Below are positions 19,001 through 24,587 of a stretch of 24,587 nucleotides of DNA, in pieces. Position 1 is the stretch's first letter, and every line of letters begins with the position of its first letter. The stretch comes from Jimgerdemannia flammicorona (lineage: Eukaryota > Mucoromycota > Endogonomycetes > Endogonales > Endogonaceae). Under the pieces are notes generated by a model. The model made no database searches. It saw only the letters and a program-made list of their open reading frames with translations, and was not told where the DNA came from. A program made the position numbers and the translations under genes. The stretch covers positions 1-24,587 of the forward strand of contig RBNI01001071.1 of assembly GCA_003990745.1 (NCBI GenBank). The letters are read 5' to 3'.

Positions 19001-21025
19001 ATGGCGACCAACAGGCAACCTGAGGTGCGTACTGGGTAGGGTGGCCCAAGTGCTTTTGACTGGCAGCAGGTGGGGAGGGGCCCAGGCCTGGGGGGGGGTA
19101 TGAGGGGGCTGCTGGCCAGCAGACGTGGAAGGGGTGGAGGAGGTGGTGGAGGCTCGGGATCTGGGAGGGCGAGTTTCGCAGAGACAGTGAAGGGGAGACA
19201 ACAGGTGTCAGGGCTGGAGGGCTGGCTGAGGAAGGGCAAGGAGACTGAGAAGGTACCGGTGCAGGGGGGAGCAGCCCTTGGAAGGGGGAGCAGTGGAGCT
19301 GGGAGAGTAGCAGCTGGGGGGAGTGTGACTGCTGATGGTGACAGGACTGTCGATCTGGAAAAAAATCCAGATGTGACAGCTGATGGTGTGGCTGAGCGGC
19401 TGAGGCTTAGAAGACAAGGGGACCTGGCGGATGGGGTGACGGGTCTGGCGGTGGCCCCGTTGCTTAAGAAATCGATTTCGGTGTTCGTGGTTACACTGTG
19501 CTTCCGGGGCCTAGCGGTGATGGCGAAAATGGTGCTGGGGCTCATCACTAAGCAGGTGGCAGGAGCTGCATCGGTGAAGTTTTTGAAGGGACTGGAGGGA
19601 GTGGAGGTGGGTTTTGAGGAGGCGGCACCATTGGAGGAGACACTGAAGGTTGGATTGGTGGTTGGAGAGGTGTGTTTTCCGATGGCACGCTATCTGAAGT
19701 GGGATCCCAGGGTGGTCCAACTGCTGGTGAAAGGAGTGCCGACAGTGACAGCAATGGAGACAAGAAAGAGGGTTGAGGATTTCATGGCGGAATATGGAGA
19801 GGTAGTAGATATCAGATTCAGGGTCTGGGAAGAGACTTTGCTCAGGACTGGTGATGTAGATGTGCAGATTAGGCTGGCTGGGAAGGAAGCTACTGGGAAG
19901 GCGAGGGACTGGCCTTCAGCGATGGTCTGGGGAGTGATTTTGTGTAAGGTGACGAGGGTGAAGGGAAGTGAGGAGGAGGAGGAGGATTTATTGGAGGCGC
20001 TAGAAGAGTTGGAGGGTACTGTAGAGAGGCAAGCGAAGGCTTGGGCGGTCTTCGAGGAGTTGACGCACTTGGAGGTGGTGGATGGAAAGTGGATTCGAAT
20101 GAACAAGGCACAGTGGAAAAGGACTCAGGGGCATAAGAGGCAGAAAGAGCTGCTGGCCAAACTGGACAACAGGCCACTGGGGAATGCGAGCGAGGTGAAG
20201 AGCAATGGGGGAGCTGGAGCAAGTGTCTGGGCTGGCGAGGGGGAGGGGAAGGACAGGAAGGAGGCAGGGGAGGCCAAGGAGAAGACGAGTACGGATCCAT
20301 ATGCTGATGGCACGTTTGAGGTCTGGGAGGAGGACTGGGAAGGCTCCCCTACCCCCACCCCTCTTATCAGGCATGGCCCAGCTTCCCGAAACAGGGTGGT
20401 CGAAGATGTGCCAATGCAAGGGGCCCAGAGGGTGCAATTCGGAGTTCCGGAGGTGGTGTATGGAGGACAGGTGATGGCGGCTGGTGAGGAGGAACTGGTG
20501 GATGTCCCAGAGGTGTGGGATGAGGTGGCAAGTATTGGAGCTGACACCACAATGTTGGATGGCAGGAGGCCGGCAACTCCGGGGGGGAAGGAGGTGGGGA
20601 ACTTACTTTGGATGTGTCAGATGATAGATAACCTGGTGGCAGAAGAGTTGGGGGAGGTGGACTTGCGAGTGATGAGTGATGAGCACTGGGTAGGAATACT
20701 ACAGGGGGATGGCATATGGAAGGTATTGAAGGCAGAAATTCTTGCAGTGTACCTGGAGGAGGAAGGGTATGAGGTAGATAAGGAGAGAGAGGCAGAGATG
20801 GCAGTCATTGCTGGAGAGAGGGCGGAATACTGCTGGAACAAGCGCCATGGACTGCAGCTCTGGCAGGAGGCATGCGTAGAATATCGAGAGGAGTTCGAGG
20901 AGAAGGCAGATGGAGAGATGACTGAACTGCTGGCTGGATTGGAGGCTCAGAGGGCAGAAGAGGAGAAGGTGGCTGCAGAATATAATCTGGACATAGCACA
21001 GGAGGAGATGAGCATGGAGCAGTAG
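19001..21025 (+). pseudogene. LINE-R ORF1, RNA-binding protein with RRM-like domain, one early stop
   Basis: The true start is taken as ATG 19001, not the in-frame ATG 19070, because LINE-L has the same N-terminus. Codon 13 (19037-19039) is TAG here and CAG in LINE-L. The protein has 674 codons in that frame. A Gly/Arg-rich N-terminus (residues about 20-55) is followed by a variable linker. An RRM-like region then begins MARYLKWDPRVVQLLVKGVP and continues VEDFMAEYGEVVDIRFRVW, at residues about 228-300. Next is an acidic helical stretch (EEEEEDLLEALEELEG), a low-complexity linker, and a Glu-rich C-terminal domain with LQLWQEACVEYREEF. No CCHC knuckle is present. It would act in the cytoplasmic LINE ribonucleoprotein. 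Apart from the stop it is open throughout. Confidence 0.8.
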
Positions 21026-21055
21026 AAATCATTTGACAACAAAACATATTTCATC

Positions 21056-24000
21056 ATGAACAGTACAACCAACATTTTATCTTTAAATGTGAATGGGTTA
21101 CGGGAGGCTACTTGATGTAGGAACATTTTTACTTGGATGAGGGGATTGGAGGCTGATCTCTTCCTCTTGCAGGATGTTAGGTGTGAGGATGATTCAGATA
21201 AGATGGAGTGGACAAAGGAATGGGGAGGTGCGGTGGTCTGGAAAGGTAAGGTCGGGATTTTGGTTCGGAAAGGCAGAGGGGAGATACAGGATGTGAGGAG
21301 CTGGGGAGAGAGACTAGTTTGGGGAGAGTGGATTCGTGCAGGTTGGGAGCCAGTTACAGTTGGCTTCTGCTACTGCCCTGCGGTACGGGGTGAGTGGGTA
21401 GATTGGATGAAAGGTTTGTTGGAGAGCAGGAGCTTTGTGGAGGCTGGGGTGGATATGCTGGGGGGTGATTTCAACATGGTTTGGGACATACTGTTGGATA
21501 GAACAGATGGAGGTTGAGGTGCTGAGAGCAGGAGTGGAGGACTGGTGGCATGGGAGGAGGTAGAGAGACTAAGTGCACTGGTAGACACTGGTCGGGAGTG
21601 CTGGGGGAATAGAAGGGTTTATACACATTGGGCAGGGGGTCTGGGGACGAGAATCGACTGGATTCTGACAGCCAGCTGCTGGGGCCTAGATGTTTGGAAG
21701 TCACTGGAGGTAGAATGGTGTCCATGGTCGGATCACTGGGGGCTTTTGGGACAGGGGAGATTTGGGGGAAGTGGGGATGGGCCTGGACATTGGTGCCTCA
21801 ATTCCTCTTTGTTAGATGACAAGATCCGGTGAGATGAGTGGGCTAAGGACATTCAGCTGAGGGTGGAGAACTGGTGGCAGGAAGGTGCCTCAGTTGGGGT
21901 TCAGTGGATGAGGATGAAGGAGATGGCCAAGATTTATTGGAGTGAGGCTGGCAAGGAGGCAGGGAAGCAGAGGAGGCATAGAGTGTGTTGGGCTTCTACT
22001 AGACTGACTAGGCTTCTGGAGGAGTGGGCAAGGTTGAAGATACTGGAGAGAGAAGAAGATTGGAGGTTAATGAGGGTGAAAATGGAGGTTGTGGAACTAC
22101 AACAGGTGCTGTGGGAAGAGGAAGAGGCAAGGGTACAGAGCTTGGCAGCACGGCTCCACTGGCAGGATTTGGAGGAAGGAGAGAGACCTTCCAAGTTCCT
22201 TACAAGGGCTCTTAGGGCAAGGCAGGTACAGCAACAGTGGGAAGAGGTGTTAGACTCCGATGGTATATGGGTGCATGGTGTACAGGACATTCTTAGATTG
22301 CTGAAGGAGAGATGGAGTGGATTGTGGAGTGAGGAGGAGGGTGGGGCAGATGATGTGACTATTGACCGAGCATTGGAGGATTGGCACCCACCATAAGTCG
22401 AGGGGCTAGGTGACCTGGTGATGCCAGTACAGGAAGATGAGATACACCAGGTTCTTGCTGCAACAATGCCAGGTACAGCACCTGGGGAGGATGGTCTGCC
22501 CTGGGACTTTTAGAAGTGAATGGTCGGAGTCCCAGGGGTGATGGGGGAGATGATAGCATTGTGCGACTCCATTCTTCAGACCGGGAAGTGGGTGGGGGAG
22601 CAGGACCTTGGGCTGGTGATGCTACTGTACAAAAACAAAGGAAGGCAGGAGGATTGGAAGAACTGGCGGCCGATAATGTTGCTAGATATGGACAGGAAGT
22701 TGGTGACTAAGGTGGTGGTGGCAAGGCTACAGAAGGTGGCCCAGCAAGTCATGGGTATTGAGCAGCGGGGATTTGTGGGCGGGCGGCTCATCAGGGATGG
22801 CACTGCCTGGATACATAGAGTTATTGAAGGGGCAAGGGCCTGTGGACTGGATGGGCATCTAGTCTTCTTGGATCAGGAGAAGGCTTATGACTGAGTGCAT
22901 AGAGTCTGGCTGGCGAAAGTTTTGGATAGGATGGGGGTTCTGTCCCAATTCCGGTCAGCGATGGTCAGCCTACTAGAAGAGAGTAGGGCTGCACTCATGT
23001 GTAATGGGCATAGAGGGGTAGCATTCCCCTTAGGCAGGGGGGTGCCCCAGGGGGACCCGCTGTCTCTCATTTTGTATGTGCTTTCTCTGGAACCCCTTAT
23101 GGATAGAATTCGGCGGAGGATAGAAGGACTCTCTGTCTTTGACATAGGATGGAAAGTTGGGGCCTTTGCAGATGATATGGTGGTTGGTTTGGGTTCGATT
23201 GCTGATGTTGAAGAGCTCAAGAAGACTGTAGAGTGGTATGAGGAGAACTCAGGAGCAAAGTTGAATTGGCATAAATGTGAAACAATGGTGCTTGGCAATA
23301 GTCTGGTGGGAGGGGAGGTTATAGGAACAATTGTCCCCACTGGTGAAACAGTGCGGTACTTGGACATCTATCTGTCGGTCTATGGGTCAGTTCTGCCCAG
23401 GCTTTGGTGGGAGCAGAGGATTGGAATCTGGGAGGAGGCCCTGCGGAGTTGGGGGGGAAGACATTTTTCTCTGGTAGGACAGGTCTCAATTTAGAATGTC
23501 TACTGGCTACCGAAGTTGTGGTACTTAGCATATCATCTGGACTTTCCAGCTTGGGTGGTGAAGAGACTGGTGAAGTCAGCGAAGGGATGGATTTGGGCTG
23601 GAAGGCAGAGTCAGATTGGTTGAAAGATCCTGTCCCTACCAGTGGTGAGAGGTGGTCTTGGGCTGGTTGACTTCCCAAAACGGTTACACTGTTTGCGAGC
23701 ATGGTGGCTAAAGAGGGCAGTGGAATTGAGAGGAGGTGGTTGGGTTTCTCTGCTACAGAAGATCTGGGAGAGGTGGTCATCACCAAGAGGTGCAACTGGG
23801 GATCTCCTCACATTAGTTGGACTTTGGGATACTAAGCAACTGCGGTATAAAGGATTTTGGTGGGGGATAGCAGAGGGAGTGCACTGCATTGGAATTCGTT
23901 GGCAAGGGAATAAAGGAGAGGAGGATTGGGACCCAGCGATGTGGAGATGGAATCGTATACTACTGGGTGGTACTCCTTTAATTGAGTTTGACATTGGTGA

Positions 24001-24587
24001 TAGAATGGAATGCCAAAGGGGACTAGGCCAGGATCTGTGGCCTAGTGGTTGGCAAGGAGTTGGAATTGGTGAAGAGTAGGACTGGCATAGTGTTTGGACT
24101 TAGAGTGCCGCAGTGAGAAAGTAGATGCCACCAAAGTACTGGGTGGTCTGGTGGCGCATGCTGTGGAGGAATGTGATGCTCAACTTTCGCTCAGGGTACC
24201 TTATCGTTGGGGGTTGCTTCGACTGTGAGGAGTGCCATAATGTAGGGCAGGAGGGGGGTTGTGTACAGACATCTGAACATTGGCTAGGAGAGTGTGAAGT
24301 GTTGGGGGATTTCTGGCGAGCAATTGGGGAATGCTTGGGGGTACGGCATAGGAGAGATGAAGTACGGGGGAGGTGGGAGGACTTGAGGGACAGATTGGTA
24401 GGGGGGATAGAGAAGGAGTGGATTACTTTGGGCTGGGCGTTGGCTATTTGGGTAGGACTGGCCAGTTACTGGCTATTTGTTTTTGAGGATGGCAGCAGAC
24501 AGGGCTTGGGGGACCAGTTGTTGCAGTGGCATAGGCTTATGGAAGACACCTTAACAGGCTGGTGGCTTGGTTGGGGGCTGCAGGGTG
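21056..24587 (+). pseudogene. LINE-R ORF2, endonuclease and reverse transcriptase, twelve stops, 3' end outside
   Basis: This would nick DNA and copy LINE RNA at the nick. The EEP endonuclease (21056 to about 21800) has NILSLNVNG, LLQDVRC, LGGDFN (Asp at 21467), GTRIDWIL and WSDHW (21725-21739). RT (about 22460-23300) has GTAPGEDGLPW, WRPIMLLD, GFVGGR, LDQEKAYD, GVPQGDPLSL and FADD (Asp-Asp 21171+2000, i.e. 23171-23176). A C-terminal knuckle has Cys at 24215 and 24224, His at 24278 and Cys at 24293. Stops fall at 21113, 21515, 21830, 22394, 22511, 22517, 22892, 23492, 23621, 24077, 24101 and 24122, with no frame shift. Several restore by one transition to the expected residue, for example Arg after KAYD. 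The GVPQGDPLS and RPI.LL wording fits the L1/Tx1 group. No RNase H was seen. Confidence 0.87.

Larger units (their letters stand above)
18915..24587 (+). mobile_element. LINE-R, best-preserved L1/Tx1-like LINE, runs off the right edge
   Basis: It has a leader of about 85 bases, ORF1 (19001-21025), a 30-base gap and ORF2 (from 21056) with endonuclease, RT and a CCHC knuckle. The 5' end is set where homology with LINE-L starts (AGCAGCA at 18914-18920). Base composition changes sharply here, from AT-rich CpG-free sequence to G-rich sequence with many CpG sites. Both ORFs are in the same frame, and thirteen stop codons are the only visible damage. The 3' end is outside the window. Confidence 0.88.

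Noticed and set aside
18943..21047. Several long minus-strand open frames opposite LINE ORF1
   Set aside because: Low-complexity Pro/Ser-rich translations caused by the G-rich coding strand; they overlap a recognised LINE gene.
14011..24587. A variant genetic code with TAG or TGA read as an amino acid
   Set aside because: Stops differ between copies at the same codon (CAG in LINE-L, TAG in LINE-R codon 13), and all three stop codons occur. Mutation explains this better than recoding.
1..24587. CRISPR array, tRNA genes, rRNA, bacterial operon signals
   Set aside because: No regular spaced repeats and no cloverleaf or rRNA-like sequence were seen; content is eukaryotic retroelements.

Overview
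This window looks like a transposon-only block from a filamentous fungus. I found no host gene, tRNA, rRNA or CRISPR array. It holds two nested Ty3/gypsy (Metaviridae) retrotransposons and four copies of an L1/Tx1-like LINE clade. All are broken, mostly by point mutations to stop codons. A fungus is suggested by the element types, by the repeat-directed C-to-T style of decay, and by the dUTPase-bearing Ty3 element, a type I recall from basidiomycetes. I cannot name a genus.

Layout. Positions 1 to about 535 (minus) are the 5' end of LINE-L. It is inserted just past the integrase GPY/F region of Ty3-1, which runs to 7316 (minus). Ty3-1 reads, from its 5' end: a 1.48-kb LTR (5840-7316) containing a sense reading frame, a candidate primer-binding site, gag with an intact CCHC knuckle, protease, a Cys/His cluster, a five-motif dUTPase, RT, RNase H and integrase. 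Ty3-1 is itself inserted in the integrase core of an older element, Ty3-2 (about 7317-12449, minus). Ty3-2 seems to cut an older minus-strand LINE ORF1 (LINE-C, about 12450-13830). Head-to-head with LINE-C is LINE-M (plus, about 14011-16560; ORF1 plus endonuclease). Next comes an AT-rich block (about 16760-18894) with a 373-codon decayed minus-strand frame weakly resembling the LTR frame of Ty3-1. LINE-R (plus, from about 18915 to the right edge) is the best-preserved copy.

Decay follows nesting. LINE-L and LINE-R keep many CpG sites and have few stops. Ty3-1 is CpG-poor. From about 6768 to 18938 I found no CpG on reading, and the sequence is rich in TpA. In LINE-R the whole of ORF1 and ORF2 stays in one frame for 5.6 kb, interrupted only by stop codons.

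None of these copies looks able to make its proteins as written. The points of most interest are the dUTPase placed between protease and RT, the coding LTR and its possible relative near 18 kb, the CpG-free core, and the shared endonuclease variant in the LINE clade.
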